From assembly GCF_014529535.1 (NCBI RefSeq), contig NC_050736.1, positions 5,364,255-5,428,254 of the forward strand: DNA of 64,000 nucleotides, read 5' to 3'. Shown here piece by piece: positions 49,799-62,658 of this stretch. The first letter of the stretch is position 1. The number at the start of each line of letters is the position of its first letter. The DNA is from Bradysia coprophila (lineage: Eukaryota > Arthropoda > Insecta > Diptera > Sciaridae). Made by a program: the position numbers and the translations under genes. The notes below the pieces were generated by a model. It ran no database searches. It was not told the origin of the DNA and saw nothing but the letters and a program-made list of their open reading frames with translations.

Positions 49799-51230
49799 AT
49801 GGAATACTATCAAGAAATTAAATGGCACGAACATGCTAAACACCTAAAAAATACGCAGAAAAATATTTACCTCACTTCTGGTAAGTTTTTACCCCAATCA
49901 TCTGGCAGAAGTCATTGAAGAATAACTTTAGCATAATCAACTTTCAGCTTACTCGGACGTGATAATTTGTGCAGGCGAAAAACGGGCAAGAGCTCACCGG
50001 CTGGTTTTAAGTCTATGCAGCGACTTGCTGTACACTATATTCAAGGAGTATCCGATAAACGAGACAGCTACTGTCATCCTACCTTGTGATCTGAACAGTC
50101 AGGTCGTAGATAGCTTGATATCTTTCATGTATACCGGAGAAGTGTTCATTGAAAATGATCTGCTGGGTGAGTTTCTGCACGCCTGTAAGCTGCTCAAACT
50201 TAAAGGATCAATACAGATAAACGACCACGACTCGACGATGGAATATTCAATGGAAGACGATACAATCCCGTTGCAATCAGATAAACTGGATACGTACGAC
50301 AGTCAAATCATTATGCAAGAGGAGTACATTGTTGAGAATCAAAACGACGATGGCGTCGAAAATGCTGATGAAAGTTTCATTGAATCCTTAATTACGGTAG
50401 CACCGACAACAGTGCCAGATGACGAGCAATCAAACGCAATTGAATACCAGTCTGGTGACGATATCGATGACACGGGATGCACGGAAGAAAAATATGAGAT
50501 TGACAATGAATCGTGCGGGGAATTCGAAGAGTTTGACGAAATGGAGCAGTTCGATGTTGCATTAACTACGGATAACAGCGGTATTCCTGATCAGAACGAA
50601 AATGATTGGAAAAAAAAGCCGGTTCGATACTCAGAGGCAGCACTACTTGAAGCGTTCAATGATCTGGCTAACGGGGCAACAATTATGGACACAAGCGTTA
50701 AATACAATATCCCACGGTCCACATTGTACTGCAAAATTCGTTCAAATACAAAGTACTCGTATCTGTATCGGTCAATTCGTGAATCCGCAATTAAAGAAGC
50801 TACAAACGCTGTGGTTTACAGCAAATTGAGTCTTCAACAAGCAGCTACCCAGTTCGGCATTGCTAAGACAGTTTTGTGGCGAAAATTGCGACAGTCCAGC
50901 GAATACAAACCCGAAGACAGGAGTCATGCTTGCCGTGAGCAGGCTATCAAAGCGATTGAAGAAGGTGAAAAGTTGTTGAACGTATCCAAAAAATACAACA
51001 TCCCAATTTCGACATTGCACCGGGACAAGATTAAGCTGCTCGAACAGGGTAAGCTGCCGAAACACTGCACAGTTGTGAAACGCGAAGTGGGACCTGAATT
51101 TAAGAAACGAATTGAAGCGGCATTGGAATCGTGCAGAAATGGAATGACACAGAAGATGGCATCGCAACTACACAATGTTCCTAAAACGACCATATGGCGA
51201 TATATGAACTCGAAAACGGGGAAAAACTGA
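49799..51230 (+). CDS. BTB protein with four Pipsqueak-like helix-turn-helix repeats
   Basis: Exon 1, 49,799-49,880, starts at the ATG after TTTCAGAA and encodes the first 27 residues. A 67-nt GT-AG intron follows. Exon 2, 49,948-51,230, completes a 454-residue protein. Residues about 28-115 form a BTB/POZ dimerisation domain (YSDVIICAGEKRARAHRLVL, then SFMYTGEV and ACKLLKLKG). Residues 120-245 are acidic and disordered. Four helix-turn-helix units follow: about 253-293 (DTSVKYNIPRSTLYCKI), 306-343 (QQAATQFGIAKTVLWRKL), 355-389 (LNVSKKYNIPISTLHRDKI) and 411-449 (QKMASQLHNVPKTTIWRYM). Drosophila Pipsqueak also combines BTB with four Psq repeats, although these units are more diverged. The expected role is a nuclear sequence-specific DNA-binding regulator. 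Overlapping AATAAA signals follow the stop. The units could alternatively derive from a transposase-type DNA-binding domain. Confidence 0.88.
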
Positions 51231-51243
51231 TTTTTGTAATTTA

Positions 51244-51254
51244 AATAAAATAAA
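51244..51254 (+). terminator. Polyadenylation signals of the BTB gene
   Basis: Two overlapping AATAAA hexamers (51,244-51,249 and 51,249-51,254) lie 14-24 nt after the stop codon, giving a very short 3'UTR. Confidence 0.65.
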
Positions 51255-51259
51255 ATTTA

Positions 51260-53751
51260 TTTTTGTGAATGAAATACAGTACGGGCATACATTATACAGT
51301 TGTAAATGACGTCGCCTGTCGCCTTTTTTTTAGCTAAATTCTTAGAAAATCCCCCAAAAAATTTGGAACCATCTTAATGCAGAACACATCCAATCCAGAC
51401 CAGTAACGTCTACTTTCGCAGCTTTACCCTTGAACTTTGCTGTCAACAGTTCTAATATTGGATCTGTTACTTAACTTGATCTATATATTTTTAAGAGACT
51501 CTAGGTTTATTCAAGCAAATCGTGCTAACCGATCATTGCTTATCTGTGTGCTGGAGTAGGCTGTGTGAAAATGGACGGACGTGTAAATTTTTGCTCCGAA
51601 AAAAAAATCGTTTTTTTGCTTTAATTTCGCCTTCGCCTTAATTATTTACTGTGGATTAAGAACGAAATTTACGTGAATGTTGTGAATCAGATCGAATGGA
51701 CGGTGCGGTCCATGAGCTAGCATTGGATTAGAGATCTGAAATCTGTGAGTGGTAATTGGAGGCACCATTGGCGTGGATTTGGTAGTTCATTGGTTTTGAG
51801 CAATTGGACTCATCTGAGCCAATTTCATATTTGTACGAGCTGAGCAGAAAGTTTGAAGGTATGAGTGACTGTTGGAGGCCCACACATCTTGTGAGGCTGT
51901 TGGTGGTCCTTATTAAGCTCGTGTGATTGGATGATTGTGCATGAGGATGGAAAAGTAATGAGAAAATGTGTGAGATACAAGTCAACAGGCATTTCGTCGC
52001 CGTGATCAGACAAGAGGTAATTGAAAAACGGCAAAAATCAAATTACATCCGCAATTAGTAGCTAGTCCGATCCTAAATTAAGTTTCAATATACCTCGGGT
52101 AGCGATCCAGCGCTGTTTACGGTAAACGGTATTTGTTTAATATACAATGCACGCTTAGTATGAACCGAAGAGTAAAAAGGGGGGTCCTAGTGGATTACTC
52201 CCACTGTCAGTGGTTCAACGTTCAAACTCTACTGGGTATGTGCACCAGCTCTGTGCTAACCGATCATTGCCATGTACAGACAGTAAAAAGGGACTCTTAA
52301 TGTCAAAAGTAAAGGGACCCACAACGTCAAAAAAAGAAAAAAAGCAAAGTTGACGTTGAGTGGCGTGTGTGATATAATTTGTCAATGAATTTCGGGTCAT
52401 AATTCCTCTAGGTAGTCTACATCTATGTCATTGCCTATGCAGTTCAACTTTTTAATTTAATCAAAAGAAGTAAGAATTTGAGGTAGTTGCCTCGCTTAAA
52501 ATTAGATCAGCATAGAAATCGAACTAACTACTGGGAAGAACTAACATTTTACAAACAGTAAGTTTATCATGATAGTTATTATCATAAATCGTTTGTACCT
52601 CTTTAAACTCTTTGTGCAGTTATAGTGATTTATACAACCGAGTGATAATAGTTATTTTCCTAACTAGTGTTGAAATAAGACGTCGTCGCGTTTTTCTGAC
52701 GTCGTTTGTTGTTTAGGCAAAACATTGTTCTTAACTTATGCTAGAGGGAAAACTACGTGAGCAAATACTGGGACAGGTGACCAACACCAATAGAAGGAAA
52801 TCGGGTGCATTAAAATCGGGTGCATTCGTTTGGTACTGAAAAAATCGTCATTTCCTGTCTTGATACTAAAATACTATACTGAGTTTGCTCGCTCAGCTAA
52901 CTATTTCTCAAGACCGTGATGTAAAGGGAAACTTTCGTTGTTATATGCAACGCAGCTTTCAGTCTTTTGGGTAATTCCCTTGACTGAAAGTCAAGGGTCT
53001 TACGCCAGAAAATACCCTAAAATGTTTGTTACCACACAATGTATGAAATAATTATCAAAACCTTAATTGCTTGTAACCATTTTTTTTGTCATCACGATAA
53101 CTTGAGTAATTCTTAACCGATTTTGATGATCTTTTTTTTAATCGACGAGGAATGGGATTCCTGAGGTTAAGTTCGAAGATGGGCCATCTAGGGATAAGGT
53201 TCTGGAAATTATTCCAGAAAAACAGGATTTTACTCTGTTGATAATTGATAATTTAATGTGTTATTCCCTTGACTGGCAGAAAATAGTGAAAAATTTAGGT
53301 TCCAAAATTATCCAATTGACATTTGTAAGGTCAAGTTCCAGGATGAGCTATGTGTGATCAATGCTTCGGAAGTTATGCCGGAAAATAGAAATGCAATGCA
53401 ATGCATGCTGAACAATAATTGATATTTGATAATTGTTATTTGATAATTAACGATCAGCATATACCTGAAATTACATAATACAATACAATGAGTATATAGT
53501 GTTGCAAAAGTCAAGCAATTGTAACATTAGACAACGTCGACCAGTGTGAAGTTTGCGGCCCGAGCGAAGCGAGGGTCGTAATTCTCACGAGTCGCGGTAT
53601 TTTATTACAACATAAAAAACGTAATTATTTGTATCCATTTTCTCATGAACCGGATCATGAACCGATTTTCTTTATTTTACCGGAAACGTACACACATTTA
53701 AACTGAAATATTTCCGTTCAAGCGTAGTTTTTAAGAAAAAAAAAAAATTGT
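51260..53751. other. Repeat-bearing intergenic stretch before the satellite
   Basis: No supported gene. It holds the dispersed repeat at 52,653-52,748 and a CCCTTGACTGAAAGTCAAGGG hairpin near 52,977 with a partial echo near 53,267. The 18-mer GTGCTAACCGATCATTGC occurs at 51,522 and 52,253. Near 53,100-53,210 are sequences of the type seen in dispersed repeats. Confidence 0.5.
52653..52748 (+). repeat. Dispersed repeat, copy 2
   Basis: Related to 10,923-11,013 through CCTAACTAGT, a central CGTCGC and TAACTTATGCTA, in the same order. Confidence 0.5.
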
Positions 53752-56700
53752 CAAGAAACATGTTCCATTTTGGCCAATTTTAAGTTTTCGTCTTCACAAA
53801 AATTTCCATAATTTTTTTTTTTAAAGAAACATGCTCCGTTTTGGCTAATTTTAAGTTTTCGTCTTCACAAAAATTTCCATAATTTTTTTTTTTCAAGAAA
53901 CATGCTCCATTTTGGCTAATTTTAAGTTTTCGTCTTCACAAAAATTTCCATAATTTTTTTTTTTTCAAGAAACATGCTCCATTTTGGCTAATTTTAAGTT
54001 TTCGTCTTCACAAAAATTTCCATAATTTTTTTTTTTTTTTTTTCAAGAAACATGCTCCATTTTGGCTAATTTTAAGTTTTCGTTTTTTTCAAGAAACATG
54101 CTCCATTTTTGCTAATTTTAAGTTTTCGTCTTCACAAAAATTTCCATAATTTTTTTTTTCAAGAAACATGCTCCATTTTGGCCAATTTTAAGTTTTCGTC
54201 TTCACAAAAATTTCCATACAATTTTTTTTTTTTCAAGAAACATGCTCCATTTTGGCTAATTTTAAGTTTTCGTCTTCACAAAAATTTCCATAATTTTTTT
54301 TTTCAAGAAACATGCTCCATTTTGGCTAATTTTAAGTTTTCGTCTTCACAAAAATTTCCATAATTTTTTTTTTCAAGAAACATGCTCCATTTTGGCTAAT
54401 TTTAAGTTTTCGTCTTCACAAAAATTTCCATACAAATTTTTTTTCTTCAAGAAACATGCTCCATTTTGGTTAATTTTAAGTTTTCGTCTTCACAAAAATT
54501 TCCATAATTTTTTTTTTCAAGAAACATGCTCCATTTTGGCTAATTTTAAGTTTTCGTCTTCACAAAAATTTCCATAATTTTTTTTTTCAAGAAACATGCT
54601 CCATTTTGGCTAATTTTAAGTTTTCGTCTTCACAAAAATTTCCATACAATTTTTTTTTTTCAAGAAACATGCCCCATTTTGGCTAATTTTAAGTTTTCGT
54701 CTTCACAAAAATTTCCATACAAATTTTTTTTCTTCAAGAAACATGCTCCATTTTGGTTAATTTTAAGTTTTCGTCTTCACAAAAATTTCCATAATTTTTT
54801 TTTTCAAGAAACATGCTCCCTTTTGGCTAATTTTAAGTTTTCGTCTTCACAAAAATTTCCATACAAATTTTTTTTCTTCAAGAAACATGCTCCATTTTGG
54901 TTAATTTTAAGTTTTCGTCTTCACAAAAATTTCCATAATTTTTTTTTTTCAAGAAACATGCTCCATTTTGGCTAATTTTAAGTTTTCGTCTTCACAAAAA
55001 TTTCCATAATTTTTTTTTTCAAGAAACATGCTCCATTTTGGCTAATTTTAAGTTTTCGTCTTCACAAAAATTTCCATAATTTTTTTTTTCAAGAAACATG
55101 CTCCATTTTGGCTAATTTTAAGTTTTCGTCTTCACAAAAATTTCCATAATTTTTTTTTTCAAGAAACATGCATTTTGGCTAATTTTAAGTTTTCGTCTTC
55201 ACAAAAATTTCCATACAAATTTTTTTTCTTCAAGAAACATGCTCCATTTTGGTTAATTTTAAGTTTTCGTCTTCACAAAAATTTCCATACAATTTTTTTT
55301 TTTTCAAGACTCATGCTCCATTTTGGCTAATTTTAAGTTTTCGTCTTCACAAAAATTTCCATAATTTTTTTTTTCAAGAAACATGCTCCATTTTGGCTAA
55401 TTTTAAGTTTTCGTCTTCACAAAAATTTCCATACAAATTTTTTTTCTTCAAGAAACATGCTCCATTTTGGTTAATTTTAAGTTTTCGTCTTCACAAAAAT
55501 TTCCAAATTTTTTTTTTTTTCAAGAAACATGCTCCATTTTGGCTAATTTTAAGTTTTCGTCTTCACAAAAATTTCCAAATTTTTTTTTTTTTCAAGAAAC
55601 ATGCTCCATTTTGGCTAATTTTAAGTTTTCGTCTTCACAAAAATTTCCATACAAAATTTTATTTTTCAAGAAACATGCTCCATTTTGGCTAATTTTAAGT
55701 TTTCGTCTTCACAAAAATTTCCATACAAATTTTTTTTCTTCAAGAAACATGCTCCATTTTGGTTAATTTTAAGTTTTCGTCTTCACAAAAATTTCCATAA
55801 TTTTTTTTTTCAAGAAACATGCTCCCTTTTGGCTAATTTTAAGTTTTCGTCTTCACAAAAATTTCCATACAAATTTTTTTTCTTCAAGAAACATGCTCCA
55901 TTTTGGTTAATTTTAAGTTTTCGTCTTCACAAAAATTTCCATACAATTTTTTTTTTTTTCAAGACTCATGCTCCATTTTGGCTAATTTTAAGTTTTCGTC
56001 TTCACAAAAATTTCCATAATTTTTTTTTTCAAGAAACATGCTCCATTTTGGCTAATTTTAAGTTTTCGTCTTCACAAAAATTTCCAAATTTTTTTTTTTT
56101 TCAAGAAACATGCTCCATTTTGGCTAATTTTAAGTTTTCGTCTTCACAAAAATTTCCATACAAAATTTTATTTTTCAAGAAACATGCTCCATTTTGGCTA
56201 ATTTTAAGTTTTCGTCTTCACAAAAATTTCCATACAAAATTTTTTTTTTCAAGAAACATGCCCCATTTTGGCTAATTTTAAGTTTTCGTCTTCACAAAAA
56301 TTTCCATAATTTTTTTTTTTTCAAGAAACATGCTCCATTTTGGCTAATTTTAAGTTTTCGTCTTCACAAAAATTTCCATACAAAATTTTATTTTTCAAGA
56401 AACATGCTCCATTTTGGCTAATTTTAAGTTTTCATCTTCACAAAAAATTCCATACAAAATTTTTTTTTTCAAGAAACATGCTCCATTTTGGTTAATTTTA
56501 AGTTTTCGTCTTCACAAAAATTTCCATAATTTTTTTTTTTTCAAGAAACATGCTCCATTTTGGCTAATTTTAAGTTTTCGTCTTCACCAAAATTTCCATA
56601 ATTTTTTTTTCAAGAAACATGCTCCATTTTGGCTAATTTTAAGTTTTCGCCTTCACAAAAATTTCCATACAAATTTTTTTTTTCAAGAAACATGCCCCAT

Positions 56701-59700
56701 TTTGGCTAATTTTAAGTTTTCGTCTTCACAAAAATTTCCATAATTTTTTTTTTTCAAGAAACATGCTCCATTTTGGCTAATTTTAAGTTTTCGTCTTCAC
56801 AAAAATTTCCATACAAAATTTTATTTTTCAAGAAACATGCTCCATTTTGGCTAATTTTAAGTTTTCATCTTCACAAAAAATTCCATACAAAATTTTTTTT
56901 TTCAAGAAACATGCTCCATTTTGGTTAATTTTAAGTTTTCGTCTTCACAAAAATTTCCATAATTTTTTTTTTTTTCAAGAAACATGCTCCATTTTGGCTA
57001 ATTTTAAGTTTTTCGTCTTCACAAAAATTTCCATAATTTTTTTTTCAAGAAACATGCTCCATTTTGGCTAATTTTAAGTTTTCGCCTTCACAAAAATTTC
57101 CATACAAATTTTTTTTTTCAAGAAACATGCCCCATTTTGGCTAATTTTAAGTTTTCGTCTTCACAAAAATTTCCATAATTTTTTTTTTTTTCAAGAAACA
57201 TGCTCCATTTTGGCTAATTTTAAGTTTTCGTCTTCACAAAAATTTCCATACAAAATTTTATTTTTCAAGAAACATGCTCCATTTTGGCTAATTTTAAGTT
57301 TTCATCTTCACAAAAAATTCCATACAAAATTTTTTTTTCAAGAAACATGCTCCATTTTGGTTAATTTTAAGTTTTCGTCTTCACAAAAATTTCCATAATT
57401 TTTTTTTTTTTTCAAGAAACATGCTCCATTTTGGCTAATTTTAAGTTTTCGTCTTCACAAAAATTTCCATAATTTTTTTTTTTTCAAGAAACATGCTCTA
57501 TTTTGGCTAATTTTAAGTTTTCGTCTTCACAAAAATTTCCATACAATTTTTTTTTTTTTTTTCAAGAAACATGCTCCATTTTGGCTAATTTTAAGTTTTC
57601 GTCTTCACAAAAATTTCCATACAAAATTTTATTTTTCAAGAAACATGCTCCATTTTGGCTAATTTTAAGTTTTCGTCTTCACAAAAATTTCCATACAAAA
57701 TTTTATTTTTCAAGAAACATGCTCCATTTTGGCTAATTTTAAGTTTTCATCTTCACAAAAATTTCCATACAAATTTTTTTTCTTCAAGAAACATGCTCCA
57801 TTTTGGTTAATTTTAAGTTTTCGTCTTCACAAAAATTTCCATAATTTTTTTTTTCAAGAAACATGCTCCATTTTGGCTAATTTTAAGTTTTCGTCTTCAC
57901 AAAAATTTCCATACAAATTTTTTTTCTTCAAGAAACATGCTCCATTTTGGTTAATTTTAAGTTTTCGTCTTCACAAAAATTTCCATAATTTTTTTTTTCA
58001 AGAAACATGCTCCATTTTGGCTAATTTTAAGTTTTCGTCTTCACAAAAATTTCCATAATTTTTTTTTTTCAAGAAACATGCTCCATTTTGGCTAATTTTA
58101 AGTTTTCGTCTTCACAAAAATTTCCATAATTTTTTTTTTTCAAGAAACATGCTCCATTTTGGCTAATTTTAAGTTTTCGTCTTCACAAAAATTTCCATAA
58201 TTTTTTTTTTCAAGAAACATGCATTTTGGCTAATTTTAAGTTTTCGTCTTCACAAAAATTTCCATACAAATTTTTTTTTCTTCAAGAAACATGCTCCATT
58301 TTGGTTAATTTTAAGTTTTCGTCTTCACAAAAATTTCCATACAAATTTTTTTTCTTCAAGAAACATGCTCCATTTTGGTTAATTTTAAGTTTTCGTCTTC
58401 ACAAAAATTTCCATAATTTTTTTTTTCAAGAAACATGCTCCATTTTGGCTAATTTTAAGTTTTCGTCTTCACAAAAATTTCCATAATTTTTTTTTTTCAA
58501 GAAACATGCTCCATTTTGGCTAATTTTAAGTTTTCGTCTTCACAAAAATTTCCATAATTTTTTTTTTTTCAAGAAACATGCTCCATTTTGGCTAATTTTA
58601 AGTTTTCGTCTTCACAAAAATTTCCATACAAAATTTTATTTTTCAAGAAACATGCTCCATTTTGGCTAATTTTAAGTTTTCGTCTTCACAAAAATTTCCA
58701 TAATTTTTTTTTTTTCAAGAAACATGCCCCATTTTGGCTAATTTTAAGTTTTCGTCTTCACAAAAATTTCCATAATTTTTTTTTTTCAAGAAACATGCTC
58801 CATTTTGGCTAATTTTAAGTTTTCGTCTTCACAAAAATTTCCATACAAAATTTTATTTTTCAAGAAACATGCTCCATTTTGGCTAATTTTAAGTTTTCGT
58901 CTTCACAAAAATTTCCATACAAAATTTTATTTTTCAAGAAACATGCTCCATTTTGGCTAATTTTAAGTTTTCATCTTCACAAAAATTTCCATACAAATTT
59001 TTTTTCTTCAAGAAACATGCTCCATTTTGGTTAATTTTAAGTTTTCGTCTTCACAAAAATTTCCATAATTTTTTTTTTCAAGAAACATGCTCCATTTTGG
59101 CTAATTTTAAGTTTTCGTCTTCACAAAAATTTCCATACAAATTTTTTTTCTTCAAGAAACATGCTCCATTTTGGTTAATTTTAAGTTTTCGTCTTCACAA
59201 AAATTTCCATAATTTTTTTTTTTTCAAGAAACATGCTCCATTTTGGCTAATTTTAAGTTTTCGTCTTCACAAAAATTTCCATAATTTTTTTTTTCAAGAA
59301 ACATGCTCCATTTTGGCTAATTTTAAGTTTTCGTCTTCACAAAAATTTCCATAATTTTTTTTTCAAGAAACATGCATTTTGGCTAATTTTAAGTTTTCGT
59401 CTTCACAAAAATTTCCATACAAATTTTTTTTTCAAGAAACATGCTCCATTTTGGCTAATTTTAAGTTTTCGTCTTCACAAAAATTTCCATAATTTTTTTT
59501 TTCAAGAAACATGCTCCATTTTGGCTAATTTTAAGTTTTCGTCTTCACAAAAATTTCCATAATTTTTTTTTTCAAGAAACATGCTCCATTTTGGCTAATT
59601 TTAAGTTTTCGTCTTCACAAAAATTTCCATAATTTTTTTTTTCAAGAAACATGCATTTTGGCTAATTTTAAGTTTTCGTCTTCACAAAAATTTCCATACA

Positions 59701-62658
59701 AATTTTTTTTTTCAAGAAACATGCTCCATTTTGGCTAATTTTAAGTTTTCGTCTTCACAAAAATTTCCATAATTTTTTTTTTCAAGAAACATGCTCCATT
59801 TTGGCTAATTTTAAGTTTTCGTCTTCACAAAAATTTCCATAATTTTTTTTTTCAAGAAACATGCATTTTGGCTAATTTTAAGTTTTCGTCTTCACAAAAA
59901 TTTCCATACAAATTTTTTTTCTTCAAGAAACATGCTCCATTTTGGTTAATTTTAAGTTTTCGTCTTCACAAAAATTTCCATACAAATTTTTTTTCTTCAA
60001 GAAACATGCTCCATTTTGGTTAATTTTAAGTTTTCGTCTTCACAAAAATTTCCATAATTTTTTTTTTCAAGAAACATGCTCCATTTTGGCTAATTTTAAG
60101 TTTTCGTCTTCACAAAAATTTCCATAATTTTTTTTTTCAAGAAACATGCTCCATTTTGGCTAATTTTAAGTTTTCGTCTTCACAAAAATTTCCATAATTT
60201 TTTTTTTCAAGAAACATGCTCTATTTTGGCTAATTTTAAGTTTTCGTCTTCACAAAAATTTCCATACAAATTTTTTTTTTTTTTTCAAGAAACATGCTCC
60301 ATTTTGGCTAATTTTAAGTTTTCGTCTTCACAAAAATTTCCATACAAAATTTTATTTTTCAAGAAACATGCTCCATTTTGGCTAATTTTAAGTTTTCGTC
60401 TTCACAAAAATTTCCATACAAAATTTTTTTTTCAAGAAACATGCTCCATTTTGGCTAATTTTAAGTTTTCGTCTTCACAAAAATTTCCAAATTTTTTTTT
60501 TTTTCAAGAAACATGCTCCATTTTGGCTAATTTTAAGTTTTCGTCTTCACAAAAATTTCCATACAAATTTTTTTTTTTTCAAGAAACATGCTCCATTTTG
60601 GCTAATTTTAAGTTTTCGTCTTCACAAAAATTTCCATAATTTTTTTTCAAGAAACATGCTCCATTTTGGCTAATTTTAAGTTTTCGTCTTCACCAAAATT
60701 TCCATAATTTTTTTTTCAAAGAAACATGCTCCATTTTGGCTAATTTTAAGTTTTCGCCTTCACAAAAATTTCCATACAAATTTTTTTTTTCAAGAAACAT
60801 GCCCCATTTTGGCTAATTTTAAGTTTTCGTCTTCACAAAAATTTCCATAATTTTTTTTTTTTCAAGAAACATGCTCCATTTTGGCTAATTTTAAGTTTTC
60901 GTCTTCACAAAAATTTCCATACAAAATTTTATTTTTCAAGAAACATGCTCCATTTTGGCTAATTTTAAGTTTTCATCTTCACAAAAAATTCCATACAAAA
61001 TTTTTTTTTTCAAGAAACATGCTCCATTTTGGTTAATTTTAAGTTTTCGTCTTCACAAAAATTTCCATAATTTTTTTTTTTTCAAGAAACATGCTCCATT
61101 TTGGCTAATTTTAAGTTTTCGTCTTCACAAAAATTTCCATAATTTTTTTTTCAAGAAACATGCTCCATTTTGGCTAATTTTAAGTTTTCGTCTTCACAAA
61201 AATTTCCATAATTTTTTTCTTCAAGAAACATGCTCCATTTTGGTTAATTTTAAGTTTTCGTCTTCACAAAAATTTCCATAATTTTTTTTTTCAAGAAACA
61301 TGCTCCATTTTGGCTAATTTTAAGTTTTCGTCTTCACAAAAATTTCCATAATTTTTTTTTTCAAGAAACATGCTCCATTTTGGCTAATTTTAAGTTTTCG
61401 TCTTCACAAAAATTTCCATAATTTTTTTTTTTCAAGAAACATGCTCCATTTTGGCTAATTTTAAGTTTTCGTCTTCACAAAAATTTCCATACAAAATTTT
61501 TTTTTTCAAGAAACATGCTCCATTTTGGTTAATTTTAAGTTTTCGTCTTCACAAAAATTTCCATAATTTTTTTTTTTTTCAAGAAACATGCTCCATTTTG
61601 GCTAATTTTAAGTTTTCGTCTTCACAAAAATTTCCATAATTTTTTTTTTTTCAAGAAACATGCTCTATTTTGGCTAATTTTAAGTTTTCGTCTTCACAAA
61701 AATTTCCATACAAATTTTTTTTTTTTTTTCAAGAAACATGCTCCATTTTGGCTAATTTTAAGTTTTCGTCTTCACAAAAATTTCCATACAAAATTTTTAT
61801 TTTTCAAGAAACATGCTCCATTTTGGCTAATTTTAAGTTTTCGTCTTCCAACAAAAATTTCCATACAAAATTTTTTTTTCAAGAAACATGCTCCATTTTG
61901 GCTAATTTTAAGTTTTCGTCTTCACAAAAATTTCCAAATTTTTTTTTTTTTCAAGAAACATGCTCCATTTTGGCTAATTTTAAGTTTTCGTCTTCACAAA
62001 AATTTCCATACAAATTTTTTTTTTTTCAAGAAACATGCTCCATTTTGGCTAATTTTAAGTTTTCGTCTTCACAAAAATTTCCATAATTTTTTTTTCAAGA
62101 AACATGCTCCATTTTGGCTAATTTTAAGTTTTCGTCTTCACCAAAATTTCCATAATTTTTTTTTTCAAGAAACATGCTCCATTTTGGCTAATTTTAAGTT
62201 TTCGCCTTCACAAAAATTTCCATACAAATTTTTTTTTTCAAGAAACATGCCCCATTTTGGCTAATTTTAAGTTTTCGTCTTCACAAAAATTTCCATACAA
62301 AATTTTTTTTTTTCAAGAAACATGCTCCATTTTGGTTAATTTTAAGTTTTCGTCTTCACAAAAATTTCCATAATTTTTTTTTTTTTCAAGAAACATGCTC
62401 CATTTTGGCTAATTTTAAGTTTTCGTCTTCACAAAAATTTCCATACAAAATTTTATTTTTCAAGAAACATGCTCCATTTTGGCCAATTTTAAGTTTTCGT
62501 CTTCACAAAAATTTCCATACAAAATTTTATTTTTCAAGAAACATGCTCCATTTTGGCTAATTTTAAGTTTTCATCTTCACAAAAAATTCCATACAAAATT
62601 TTTTTTTGAAGAAACGTGCTCCATTTTGGCCAATTTTAAGTTTTCGTCTTCACTAAAA
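53752..62658 (+). repeat. Satellite array, roughly 120 units of ~70-75 bp
   Basis: Each unit contains CAAGAAACATGCTCC, TTTTGGCTAATTTTAAG, TTTTCGTCTTCAC and AAAAATTTCCAT, then a T-rich linker of variable length. Linker types recur: ATAA-T9, ATACAAA-T8-CTTC, ATACAAAATTTTATTTTTC and AAA-T12. Variants are linked: units after the T8-CTTC linker carry GGTTAATT instead of GGCTAATT, and TTCATCTTC with AAAAAATTCC recurs at 56,431, 56,864 and 57,301. Length differences come mainly from T-run length. First and last units are the most diverged. Open frames of up to about 200 codons arise only because two reading frames of the unit lack stops; they are not genes. Confidence 0.97.

Noticed and set aside
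49959..49961. Start of the BTB protein at 49,959
   Set aside because: The codon there is GTG and lies inside the BTB domain; the upstream exon at 49,799 supplies an ATG and joins in phase to complete the domain.
50772..51193. Minus-strand frames of 131 and 89 codons
   Set aside because: Antisense shadows of the helix-turn-helix region of the BTB gene.
53752..62658. CRISPR array
   Set aside because: Regular repeats, but without unique spacers; the whole unit is repeated and the DNA is eukaryotic.
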